Assembly: GCA_910585535.1 (NCBI GenBank)
Contig: CAJUFK010000015.1
Location: forward strand, 1 to 44,052
Origin: an uncultured Angelakisella sp.
GTDB lineage: Bacteria > Bacillota > Clostridia > Oscillospirales > Ruminococcaceae
Direction: 5' to 3'
DNA length: 44,052 nucleotides
The notes beneath the pieces were generated by a model. It saw only the letters and a program-made list of their open reading frames with translations. It had not been told where the DNA came from and ran no database searches. Position 1 is the stretch's first letter. Each line of letters opens with the position of its first letter. Below, one piece after another: positions 1 to 7,341 of this stretch. The position numbers and the translations under genes were made by a program.

Positions 1-51
1 GACGGGAAAAAACCTCGTCCATCCGGCATCCTTCGGTTAGGAATACAGGTT

Positions 52-750
52 CTAAGCTTTCCCTGTATCGATTGCGGCCTGAGTTCTTAATTCTCCGTCT
101 ACGATCCGCACTACCCTGTGTGCATACCGCGCCACCTTCTCATCGTGGGTAATCATAACAATGGTGTTCCCCAACTCGTTTAGCCTGATAAATAGTTCCA
201 ATACCTCCCGGCCAGTGGTGGAATCCAAAGCCCCTGTGGGCTCGTCAGCTAGGAGAATACTGGGCTGCCCCACCAGCGCCCGGGCAATGGCCACCCGCTG
301 CTGCTGCCCGCCGGAAAGCTCGCTGGGCTTGTGAGTAACCCGCTCCCCCAGCCCCAGCAACCGAATGGTCTCGGCAGAAAACTCCTCCGCCTCCCGCTGG
401 CTCCGCCCCCGAATGAGCAGCGGCATACAGATGTTTTGCATCACGCTGTATTTGGGGATCAGCTGATATTTTTGGAAGATGAACCCGATCTTTTCGTTGC
501 GGACCTGGGTCAGCTGCTGGTCCTTCATGGCGTTGATCTCCGACCCGTCCAGCAGATAGCTGCCGCTGTCGGCAGTGTCCATGCAGCCGATAATATTCAT
601 CAAGGTGGATTTCCCCGACCCGGAGGGCCCCAGAATGGCCAGGAATTCCCCACGGTCCACCGTTAGGGAGACGTTTCGCAGGGCGTGAAGCTTTTCTTCC
701 CCAACCTGGTAGTATTTGTTGACGCCGGTCATTTGGATGATAGGTTCCAT
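52..750 (-). CDS. ABC transporter ATP-binding protein (MacB/LolD-type)
   Basis: This 232-residue ATPase powers the efflux ABC transporter encoded just upstream on the same strand. The sequence shows a Walker A motif GPSGSGKST near residues 41-49, a Q-loop (FIFQKYQLIP), the ABC signature LSGGQQQR, Walker B ILLADEPTGALD and the H-loop ITHDE. The DEPTGALD form and the length are typical of the MacB/LolD (3.A.1.122-like) class, which couples to permeases with one large extracytoplasmic domain. The ATG is preceded by GAGGAGG at a normal distance. It is the last gene of the operon adaptor-permease-lipoprotein-ATPase. The substrate cannot be read from the sequence; antimicrobial peptide or drug export is the usual guess. 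Confidence 0.93.
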   Translation of the reverse strand: MEPIIQMTGVNKYYQVGEEKLHALRNVSLTVDRGEFLAILGPSGSGKSTLMNIIGCMDTADSGSYLLDGSEINAMKDQQLTQVRNEKIGFIFQKYQLIPKYSVMQNICMPLLIRGRSQREAEEFSAETIRLLGLGERVTHKPSELSGGQQQRVAIARALVGQPSILLADEPTGALDSTTGREVLELFIRLNELGNTIVMITHDEKVARYAHRVVRIVDGELRTQAAIDTGKA

Positions 751-765
751 AGGAGCCTCCTCTGC

Positions 766-1368
766 TTAGGATAGGGACTGGATCACCTGCACCTGCCCCG
801 GGGTCACTCCGTCCTCCCGGAAAGTAATGGTAACCAACAGGTCGGTGGACAGGCTGTTGAATTCCCGGCTGGTGCCGGTGAGGGTGAGGACCGAGGCCCC
901 CACCGGGATTTGGTAGAGAGCGGTCTCCCCAGTGCGGGTGTAGTTCTTCTGCTGGCTTCCTCCAGCCGCCCCCGCAAAGGAGGGGCTGCCTCCAGGCAGT
1001 TCTCCGGCAGGAAGGTCTCCACTCCCCTGGGGCGTCTCTCCCCTGGAAAGCTCTCCGCCTTGGCCTGCCCCGCCCCCTTGGCGCTCTCCACGGCCCTCCC
1101 GGGATCCGCCGGAGGGCTGTTCCCCTTGCTGAGGATCACCGGGGGAGCGCTCCTCCCGGGGGGCCTCGGGGGTTTTCTCCTCCCCCCGGGAGGAGGTCTG
1201 AGCCAGGGTTACCAGGTCCAGGGTGATTTCGTTGCCGTTTACCTTGGTGATGATGCCGGACACCGTTTCACCGGTAAGGAGGGCAGAGGAGGAACTGCTG
1301 TCCTCCGCTGCAGCGGCGCAGCCTCCCAGAAGGAGGATCGTGAGGAAGATGGCAAGGGGACGTTTCAT
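766..1368 (-). CDS. Low-complexity Gly/Glu/Arg-rich lipoprotein in the efflux operon
   Basis: This is a 200-residue predicted lipoprotein of unrecognised family. A signal peptide ends in the lipobox LLGGC, giving Cys17 as the lipidation site, followed by a Ser-rich spacer. A short module (residues about 32-58, SGIITKVNGNEITLDLV) precedes a long Gly/Glu/Arg/Gln/Pro-rich stretch (about 60-135), and a second beta-rich segment ends the protein (about 140-200). The start has a good SD, AGGAGGG. It lies between the permease and ATPase genes with gaps of about 15 bp, so it should be co-expressed and sit on the outer face of the membrane near the transporter. Its role is unknown; it could be a substrate-capture or assembly factor. 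Confidence 0.8.
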   Translation of the reverse strand: MKRPLAIFLTILLLGGCAAAAEDSSSSSALLTGETVSGIITKVNGNEITLDLVTLAQTSSRGEEKTPEAPREERSPGDPQQGEQPSGGSREGRGERQGGGAGQGGELSRGETPQGSGDLPAGELPGGSPSFAGAAGGSQQKNYTRTGETALYQIPVGASVLTLTGTSREFNSLSTDLLVTITFREDGVTPGQVQVIQSLS

Positions 1369-1382
1369 AACGGATCCCTCCT

Positions 1383-2756
1383 TTATTCATGGTTCAGGGC
1401 CTCGATGGGCTTGAGGGCAGCCGCCTTGGCCGCCGGGTAGAAGCCGAACAGCGTTCCGGTGAGGACGGCAAAGACCAGGGCCATAGCCACCCCGCCGGCG
1501 GAAGCCTCCACCCGCATCTCAAAGTGCCCCAGGAGCGGCATCAGCGCCGAGCCGATGACCACCCCCATCACCCCGCCAAAGGTGGAGATCATGTTGGCCT
1601 CCAGAAGGAACTCGGTGAGGATGTTCTCCCGGGAACAGCCTAGGGCCTTGAGGATGCCGATTTCCCGGGTGCGCTCCTGGACCGAAACAAACAGCACGTT
1701 CATAATACCGATGCCCCCGACGACGAAGACGATGCTGGCGATGGCCACCAGGAGCAGGGACATGGTGTTAGCCGATTGGGTGGCGGCCTCCATGCTGCTG
1801 CCGGCGTCGGAGATGGTGTACGTGACCCCGGGGTGGATGTCGGAAAGGGTGATCTCCACGTTTTCCATCACCTGGGGCACATGGGCCACATCCTCGGCCA
1901 GAACGGTGATGATGGGGTCGATGGAATTGCCGAAGAGGTACTTTTCCGCTGTGGTGTAGGGAAGATAGACAGCGGTATCCGGACTGATGCCGGAGGAGAC
2001 GGTGCCCATGCTTTTCAGCACCCCGATGATGGTGTAATCCCGACCATCGATGGTGAGGATGCTGTTGTAAGCCAGCATGGTGCTGCCAAAGATCTCCTCA
2101 CAAACCCGGCTGCCCAGAACGCAGACCCGGGAGAGGTCCTCGGTGTCCTCCTGGGTGATGAAGTCCCCCAGGGCCAGCTCCAGGTTACTCACTTGGGCAT
2201 AGGCGGCATAGGCCCCAACGATGGTGTAGTCCTCTTCCTCCTCCATATCGTAGCCCAGTACGCTGTAGCTGCCGCTGGCGGAGATGGTGGCGGTGGTGAT
2301 GTTCGGAACGAATAGGGCGATCTCCTCCACATCCTCTGCGGTAAGGGTGGCGTTTACGTTGGAGCGCACCCCGGCAAAGGGGCTGCCCATCATGCCGCTG
2401 CTCCGGTTTCTGCTGCTTCCGCCGGGGAAGGACATCCCGCCCCCGCGATTTCCGCCGCCTCCGCTTGGCATCCCGCCGCCGGGAAAGCCCCCGGGCATTC
2501 CGCCCCCAGGGAAGCCGCCAGGCATCCCGCCTTGGTTTTCCATCCCCTGCATACTGGCCTGGTACCGGACCTCAATGGCGCCGGCATTGAGGTTTTTGAA
2601 CTGGTCGGCTACGTCGGCCTTGCTCCCCTGGCCGATGGCGATAACCAGAACGATGGTGGCAGCCCCCACGATGATGCCCAAGGAGGTGAGCAGCACCTTA
2701 AATTTGTTCTCCAGAATGTTGATCCACACCAGGCGGAGCAGTTCAGAAAAACGCAT
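1383..2756 (-). CDS. ABC transporter permease, MacB/FtsX family
   Basis: This 457-residue permease has the MacB topology: an N-terminal membrane helix (about 20-45), a large extracytoplasmic domain, and three C-terminal helices (about 335-450) around the FtsX-like segment IGIMNVLFVSVQERTREIGILKALG. The extracytoplasmic domain carries an unusual Gly/Pro/Met-rich insert (about 70-130, repeats of GGMPGGFPGG). Its ATG overlaps the adaptor stop codon as TGATG, so the two are translationally coupled. With the adaptor and ATPase it should form a MacAB-like export machine adapted to a single-membrane cell. The substrate is unknown. Confidence 0.92.
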   Translation of the reverse strand: MRFSELLRLVWINILENKFKVLLTSLGIIVGAATIVLVIAIGQGSKADVADQFKNLNAGAIEVRYQASMQGMENQGGMPGGFPGGGMPGGFPGGGMPSGGGGNRGGGMSFPGGSSRNRSSGMMGSPFAGVRSNVNATLTAEDVEEIALFVPNITTATISASGSYSVLGYDMEEEEDYTIVGAYAAYAQVSNLELALGDFITQEDTEDLSRVCVLGSRVCEEIFGSTMLAYNSILTIDGRDYTIIGVLKSMGTVSSGISPDTAVYLPYTTAEKYLFGNSIDPIITVLAEDVAHVPQVMENVEITLSDIHPGVTYTISDAGSSMEAATQSANTMSLLLVAIASIVFVVGGIGIMNVLFVSVQERTREIGILKALGCSRENILTEFLLEANMISTFGGVMGVVIGSALMPLLGHFEMRVEASAGGVAMALVFAVLTGTLFGFYPAAKAAALKPIEALNHE

Positions 2757-4315
2757 CAGCTGTTCACCCTGCTTTCAATGAGGACGACGTCCCCTTCCTC
2801 CAGACCGGAGAGGATCTGGACATTTTTGCCGTCGGAAAAGCCTGTCTTGACCGGTACGATTTCGGTTTCCCCGGCGGCAGTCTTTCGCTTTACCGTTTCG
2901 GAACCGTCAGCGGCGGTGGTCACCGCCCGGAAGGGGAGGTAGAGGCAGTCTGTTTCCTGGCGGGTGACAAAGGTGGCGTCACAGGTCATTCCCTCGTAGA
3001 TGTTTTCCGGGTGGCCGTCCATAAGGATATTCACCGTGTAGCTGACGCTGGTGGAGCCCATCCGGGCGGCGCTGTAGGAGATGCTGTCAATGGTGCCGGT
3101 GAACAGCTCCTTGTCGTAGGCGTCAAAGGCCAGGTCCACTGCCATTCCCAGCTCCAGGTCGGCAATGTCGTCCTGGCTCACCGAAAGGGTGACATAGGCG
3201 GTTTGGGTCGCCAGCACCGCCAGGGTGCTGTTTGCGCCTATGCTGTCCCCCTGGGTGCAGTTTACCGACATCACCAAGCCGTCCATTGGGGCGGTGATGA
3301 TCCCGTCGGTGAGGTACTGGGAGACCTTATCCAGCTCCTTTTTTGCGCTGTTCACCTCTGCCCGGGCGGAGGAAACGGCGCTGGCCAGCTGGCTGACCGT
3401 GGCGTTGTAGACGGTACTGGCGTTGCCGCTTTGGGCCACCGATTTTTCCTTGTCCGCCTCGGCGGTGAGGACGTTCAGCTCCTCCTGGCTCTCCAGCTGC
3501 TCCAGTTTCAGACGGGCGGAGGCCAGGCTGCTGCTGGTGCTGGTGTAGTCGTCGCAGACCTTATCGTACTCTTCATCCACCCGCTCATATTCCTCCTTGG
3601 CCAGTTCCATGGTCCGGCGGGCGGTCTCCAGGGCCTCGTCGTCCAGTTCCCCGGCGGCGTACTGGGTCTGGGCTTCGCTGTAAGCGGCGTAGGTGGCATT
3701 GTAGGTGGAGGAGGCTTCGCTCCGCTGGCTTCGCAGGTCGCTTCGCTTGTCGTGGAGGTCGCTAAGCTTATCGGCCAGCTCATCCACCTTGTCCTCCTGG
3801 TCGGAGAGATTGTAAGCAATCTCGCTGATGGTGTAGTCGTACTGGGTTTCCGCCGTCTGTCCCCCCAGAAGGGTGGAGTCGTAGTCGTACTTGGCGGTGA
3901 TGGCCCCGGTGGTCTGGTTCTGCTTTGCCTGCTCCAGGCGCAGAAGGGCGGTGTCGTAGGCGGATTCCAGGGTGCTGTACTCGTCCTGGAGGGCGGAGAG
4001 ATCCACCTTAAGAAGGGCTTCCCCCTCCTTTACCCGCTGGCCGGCCTTGACATAGATCTCTTCTACCTCCACCTGGATGGGATAGGTAATGTACTTGCTT
4101 TCCAGGGTGGCGGAGCCGGATTCGGTGATCCCCACCGTCAAATTCCCCCGCTTTACCGTCTCTTCCCGGGAAGCGGCCGCCTGGGCTCCGTTCCCGCCCT
4201 GACTGGCCCAGAGGGGCTGGAGCATGGCCGCCCCTGCCACCAGCGCCCCGGCAAGGAGGATTCCTCCGGCGGGCTTTGCCAGCTTCTTCATCGTTTCTGG
4301 GATCTTCAATACCAT
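2756..4315 (-). CDS. Efflux adaptor (HlyD/MacA-like membrane fusion protein)
   Basis: This is a 519-residue periplasmic-adaptor-type protein. It has an N-terminal membrane anchor (about 15-38), a split lipoyl/barrel-sandwich domain (KYITYPIQVEVEEIYVKAGQ and later GIITAPMDGLVMSVN), a long coiled-coil hairpin rich in Glu, Lys, Gln and Ala between them (about 105-325), and a C-terminal beta-barrel/membrane-proximal part. It would link the permease to the cell wall or to substrate. The ATG at 4315 is preferred over the GTG at 4318 because AGGAG ends at 4320. It is the first gene of the efflux operon and follows a promoter region with three phased TCACC boxes. The coiled coil is long for the family. 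Confidence 0.9.
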   Translation of the reverse strand: MVLKIPETMKKLAKPAGGILLAGALVAGAAMLQPLWASQGGNGAQAAASREETVKRGNLTVGITESGSATLESKYITYPIQVEVEEIYVKAGQRVKEGEALLKVDLSALQDEYSTLESAYDTALLRLEQAKQNQTTGAITAKYDYDSTLLGGQTAETQYDYTISEIAYNLSDQEDKVDELADKLSDLHDKRSDLRSQRSEASSTYNATYAAYSEAQTQYAAGELDDEALETARRTMELAKEEYERVDEEYDKVCDDYTSTSSSLASARLKLEQLESQEELNVLTAEADKEKSVAQSGNASTVYNATVSQLASAVSSARAEVNSAKKELDKVSQYLTDGIITAPMDGLVMSVNCTQGDSIGANSTLAVLATQTAYVTLSVSQDDIADLELGMAVDLAFDAYDKELFTGTIDSISYSAARMGSTSVSYTVNILMDGHPENIYEGMTCDATFVTRQETDCLYLPFRAVTTAADGSETVKRKTAAGETEIVPVKTGFSDGKNVQILSGLEEGDVVLIESRVNS

Positions 4316-4341
4316 CACGCTCCTGGTTTTTTGATGTTCCC

Positions 4342-4383
4342 AGTATAGAGGAAAAGGGTGAAGGACAGGTGAAGTTTCGGTGA
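4342..4383 (-). promoter_or_regulatory. Efflux-operon promoter with three TCACC boxes phased at 11 bp
   Basis: On the minus strand a -10 hexamer TATACT (plus 4347-4342) has no good -35. In its place are three TCACC pentamers (GGTGA on the plus strand at 4357, 4368 and 4379) with starts exactly 11 bp apart. Tandem 11-bp-phased repeats over the -35 are a known signature of OmpR/PhoB-family response-regulator activation. The assignment to such a regulator is inference; no cognate two-component pair lies in this window. Confidence 0.5.
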
Positions 4384-4400
4384 TGCCCCCCTGAATTTTT

Positions 4401-4444
4401 ACGGAGGCCCATCCTTCCCCAAAGGGAGAGGACAGGGCCTCCGT
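4401..4444. terminator. Hairpin between tetR and the efflux operon
   Basis: Perfect 10-bp arms ACGGAGGCCC (4401-4410) and GGGCCTCCGT (4435-4444) follow the tetR stop codon on the minus strand. There is no clean T-run on that strand, so it may attenuate rather than fully terminate tetR transcripts. Confidence 0.5.
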
Positions 4445-4450
4445 TTTGGA

Positions 4451-5032
4451 TTATCCTGTGATGCCGGCGGTGACAGCGGCGTTGGTGACCCCTTCCAGCA
4501 GCATAGCCATTTCCTTCGGGGATTCCTGCATCCCGGTATCCACCCATCGCCGCAGAATGCCCATACAGCCGCCGATGACGTAGGCTGGCAGGTACTCGTT
4601 CTCCCCAAAGGTGCGCCTGGGGTAAAGGACAGGCCAGTCCTGGGCACATTTTTCCGCCAGGATCCGGGTCAGCTCCCGGACCAGCGCCTGGTCTGCATTG
4701 GGCCCGAAAAACATCTGGCAGAGGTCCCTGTTTTCCCAGGCGTATTCCATGATGGCCCGGAAGAGGGGAGTGGGTCCCCCGGACAATTCCTCCGGGGGGT
4801 ACTGCCGGAAGATTTCCCGGATCTCCTCAATGGCCTCCTGCCACATCCGGTCATAGAGTTCGTAGATGTCCCGATAGTGGACGTAAAAGGTCCCCCGGTG
4901 GAGATCCACCGCGTCGGTAAGTTCCCGGACCGTAACATCCTTCAGGTTCTTTTTTTCCAGCAGAGACACCAGGCCCTGACGCAGGGCCTTTTTGGTTTTT
5001 CGCACACGGCGGTCGTCGGCGGGGCTGTTCAT
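4451..5032 (-). CDS. TetR/AcrR-family transcriptional regulator
   Basis: This 193-residue regulator has an N-terminal TetR HTH: RVRKTKKALRQGLVSLLEKK, then VTVRELTDAVDLHRGTFYVH, in which the recognition helix and the FYxHY-like motif are typical. The rest is a helical ligand-binding and dimer domain that I cannot assign to a ligand. The longer frame begins at 5077, but the ATG at 5032 has GGAGAGAAGG ten bases upstream and gives the normal family N-terminus. It is transcribed divergently from the MMPL exporter operon, and the intergenic region holds a palindrome and direct repeats over both promoters. It is therefore likely to repress the exporter and itself. It also lies directly upstream of the MacAB-like operon, which has its own promoter. 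Confidence 0.92.
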   Translation of the reverse strand: MNSPADDRRVRKTKKALRQGLVSLLEKKNLKDVTVRELTDAVDLHRGTFYVHYRDIYELYDRMWQEAIEEIREIFRQYPPEELSGGPTPLFRAIMEYAWENRDLCQMFFGPNADQALVRELTRILAEKCAQDWPVLYPRRTFGENEYLPAYVIGGCMGILRRWVDTGMQESPKEMAMLLEGVTNAAVTAGITG

Positions 5033-5067
5033 AATTTTTTTACCTTCTCTCCACAAAGATAATAGAC

Positions 5068-5096
5068 ACTTTACCATAAAAATGTCCGTTAGTCAA
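5068..5096 (-). promoter_or_regulatory. tetR promoter
   Basis: Minus-strand -35 TTGACT (plus 5096-5091), 17-bp spacer, -10 TAAAGT (plus 5073-5068). The -35 lies inside the 11-bp repeat GTTAGTCAACA at 5088-5098, which recurs at 5160-5170, and the -10 overlaps the repeat ATAGACACTT at 5062-5071. Both repeats are candidate operator elements for the divergent TetR. Confidence 0.5.
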
Positions 5097-5117
5097 CAAA
5101 CCAGGCGTTAATTGACT

Positions 5118-5147
5118 ATAGACACTTCTACAATTGTCTATTATAAT
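5118..5147 (+). promoter_or_regulatory. Exporter-operon promoter covered by a TetR-type palindrome
   Basis: The promoter is -35 TAGACA (5119-5124), 17 bp, -10 TATAAT (5142-5147). A perfect inverted repeat ATAGACA-N10-TGTCTAT (5118-5141) covers the -35 and whole spacer, as expected for TetR repression. The left arm plus CTT is repeated at 5062-5071. This promoter lies inside the upstream extension of the exporter reading frame, which rules out a start at 5134. Confidence 0.7.
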
Positions 5148-5259
5148 AGCTTTTGTAGAGTTAGTCAACAGTTGTCGAATAACAATATTTGTGTTAGGGA
5201 GTGGTTTTTGTGGAAAAAAGGACAAAATGGTCCGGGACAGACCGGGAGGGAGGCGCGGT

Positions 5260-7341
5260 ATGGAAAGAATCGTGACTCGGATGCTGCGGCTGCGGGGACT
5301 GGTGGTCTTCCTCTTTTTGGCGCTGGCCCTCTTCTGCGGCTTCATTACCCCTTTGGTGCAGATCAATTATGATATTGCGGATTATCTCCCCCCGGAGGCG
5401 CCCTCCACGGTGGGACTGGACTTAATGGACGAGATCTATGATAAAGCGGTCCCCAACACCCGTGTCATGGTGGAAAACGTCACCATCCCGGAGGCCCTGG
5501 AGTACAAGGCCCGCCTGGAAGCGGTGGACGGGGTGGAGGATGTGAACTGGCTGGATGACCAGTTGGATCTTACCGTTCCCCTGGAAATCCAGGACCAAAA
5601 AACAGTGGCCGACTGGTACCGGGACGGCTGCGCGGTTTACTCCCTGGTGGTGGATACCGAAAAGCAGATCGCCGCCATTGGGGCCATCCGGGAGATTATC
5701 GGAGAGGAAAACGCCATGAGCGGCACCCCGGTGGAGACGGTGGACGCCCATCTCAGCGCCAGCTCCGACATGGTCCGTATGATGAGCATCATCCTTCCCC
5801 TGGTCTTCGCCATCCTTCTGTTTACCACCACCTCCTGGTTCGAGCCGGTGCTGTTTATGCTCAACGTGGGGGTGGCCATCCTCATCAATATGGGGACCAA
5901 CCTTATCTTTGGGGAGATCTGCTTTATCACCAACACCACTGGGGCTATCCTCCAGCTGGCCTGTTCCATGGACTACGCCATCTTCCTCCTGGAGCGGTTC
6001 GAGGAGTTCCGCCAGGAGGGTCTGGAGCCCGAAGCGGCTATGGCCCAGGCGGTGACCCGCTCCGCCGGTTCCATCGCCTCCAGCGGCCTCACCACGGTGA
6101 TGGGCTTTGCCGCCCTGATCGCCATGCAGTTTTTGATTGGGCCGGATATGGGCTATGTCCTTTCCAAGGGTATCGCCATCTCCCTGGTGACCACCTTGGT
6201 GTTTATGCCCTGTGTGACCATGTTCTGCTACAAGCTCATTGACCGCACCAGCCACCGCTCCTTCATGCCCTCCTTCCGGGGGCTGGCTAAGGCCACAGGG
6301 AAGGTAAAGGGCTTCGTCACCATCGGGGTGGCGGTCCTCCTTATCCCCTGCTATCTGGCCCAGCAGAACATCCACTTTGTCTACGGCGCTTCGGAGATGA
6401 CCGGCCCCGATTCCCAGATCGTCCTGGAGCGGAACGCCATCAACGACCGCTTTGGAGAGTCCAGCTCCTTCGCCCTGCTGGTCCCCCAGGGGAACACGGC
6501 AAAGGAACAGGCTCTTAACGACGCAATCAAGGACCTTCCCCAGGTAAGTTCGGTTCTCTCCTATGTGGAGACGGTGGGCCGAAGCATCCCGGAGGCTTAC
6601 GTCCCCCCGGATCAGCTGAAGCTGCTCTCCTCCCAGGGCTACACCCGTCTGGTCATCTCCGCCCGGATCCCTTCGGAGAGCGCCGAGTCCTTCCGCTTTG
6701 TGGAGACCCTCCGGGGGCTGGCCCAGGATCAGTACCCGGACCAGTACCACCTGGTGGGCATCCCCGCCACCATCTACGACATGAAGGACACCATCACCGC
6801 CGACAGCGTAAAGGTGAACCTCATCTCCATTGGGGCCATCGGGCTGATCCTTCTGGTGAACTTCCGGTCCCTCAGCCTGCCGGTGCTGCTGCTGCTCACC
6901 ATCGAGTCCTCCATCTTCATCAACATTGCGGTGCCCTACTTTACCGGCAGCCACCTGCAATACATTGGTTACCTTATCATCAGCTCGGTGCAGCTGGGGG
7001 CCACGGTGGATTATGCCATCCTCTTTACCAACCGCTACCTGGAGCTTCGCCGGGAAAAGCCCAAGGAGGAGGCCGCCACCGAGACCATCCGCACCACCGC
7101 CGCCAGCATCCTTACCTCCGGGGGCATCCTGGCCTCCGCCGGCGTTGTACTGCGGTTCTGCTCCAGCAACCTTATCATCGGTCAGCTGGGGGTCCTGGTG
7201 GCCCGGGGCGCCATCCTCTCCATAGTGATGGTGCTGGTGCTGCTCCCCACCCTGCTCACCAAGCTGGAATGGCTGGTAAAACGGACCAGCAGCAAGCTTG
7301 CGTTCTACGACGAGACAGCTCCAAAGGAGGTCACGGCATGA
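5260..7341 (+). CDS. MMPL/RND-superfamily exporter
   Basis: This 693-residue membrane transporter has the MMPL twofold repeat: one N-terminal helix, an extracytoplasmic domain, a helix bundle (about 170-370), a second helix and extracytoplasmic domain, and a second bundle (about 520-680). Each half carries the family's Asp-Tyr pair in a membrane helix, ACSMDYAI (D238-Y239) and GATVDYAI (D584-Y585), the expected proton-coupling site. Such proteins export lipids, glycolipids or hydrophobic drugs in Actinobacteria and Firmicutes. The ATG at 5260 has GGGAGGGAGG upstream; earlier starts would precede the promoter -10. It is divergent from tetR, and its stop overlaps the next start (ATGA). A native lipid or envelope substrate is possible because two secreted proteins follow. 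Confidence 0.9.
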   Translation: MERIVTRMLRLRGLVVFLFLALALFCGFITPLVQINYDIADYLPPEAPSTVGLDLMDEIYDKAVPNTRVMVENVTIPEALEYKARLEAVDGVEDVNWLDDQLDLTVPLEIQDQKTVADWYRDGCAVYSLVVDTEKQIAAIGAIREIIGEENAMSGTPVETVDAHLSASSDMVRMMSIILPLVFAILLFTTTSWFEPVLFMLNVGVAILINMGTNLIFGEICFITNTTGAILQLACSMDYAIFLLERFEEFRQEGLEPEAAMAQAVTRSAGSIASSGLTTVMGFAALIAMQFLIGPDMGYVLSKGIAISLVTTLVFMPCVTMFCYKLIDRTSHRSFMPSFRGLAKATGKVKGFVTIGVAVLLIPCYLAQQNIHFVYGASEMTGPDSQIVLERNAINDRFGESSSFALLVPQGNTAKEQALNDAIKDLPQVSSVLSYVETVGRSIPEAYVPPDQLKLLSSQGYTRLVISARIPSESAESFRFVETLRGLAQDQYPDQYHLVGIPATIYDMKDTITADSVKVNLISIGAIGLILLVNFRSLSLPVLLLLTIESSIFINIAVPYFTGSHLQYIGYLIISSVQLGATVDYAILFTNRYLELRREKPKEEAATETIRTTAASILTSGGILASAGVVLRFCSSNLIIGQLGVLVARGAILSIVMVLVLLPTLLTKLEWLVKRTSSKLAFYDETAPKEVTA

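Noticed and set aside
1..51. Terminator after the ABC ATPase gene
   Set aside because: A T-run on the minus strand (plus AAAAAA at 7-12) follows only weak AACC/GGTT pairing; the evidence is too thin and the window edge is close.
5422..6960. Long minus-strand frame opposite the MMPL exporter
   Set aside because: It is a His/Gly-rich shadow of the GC-rich exporter gene, with no ribosome site and no recognisable domain.
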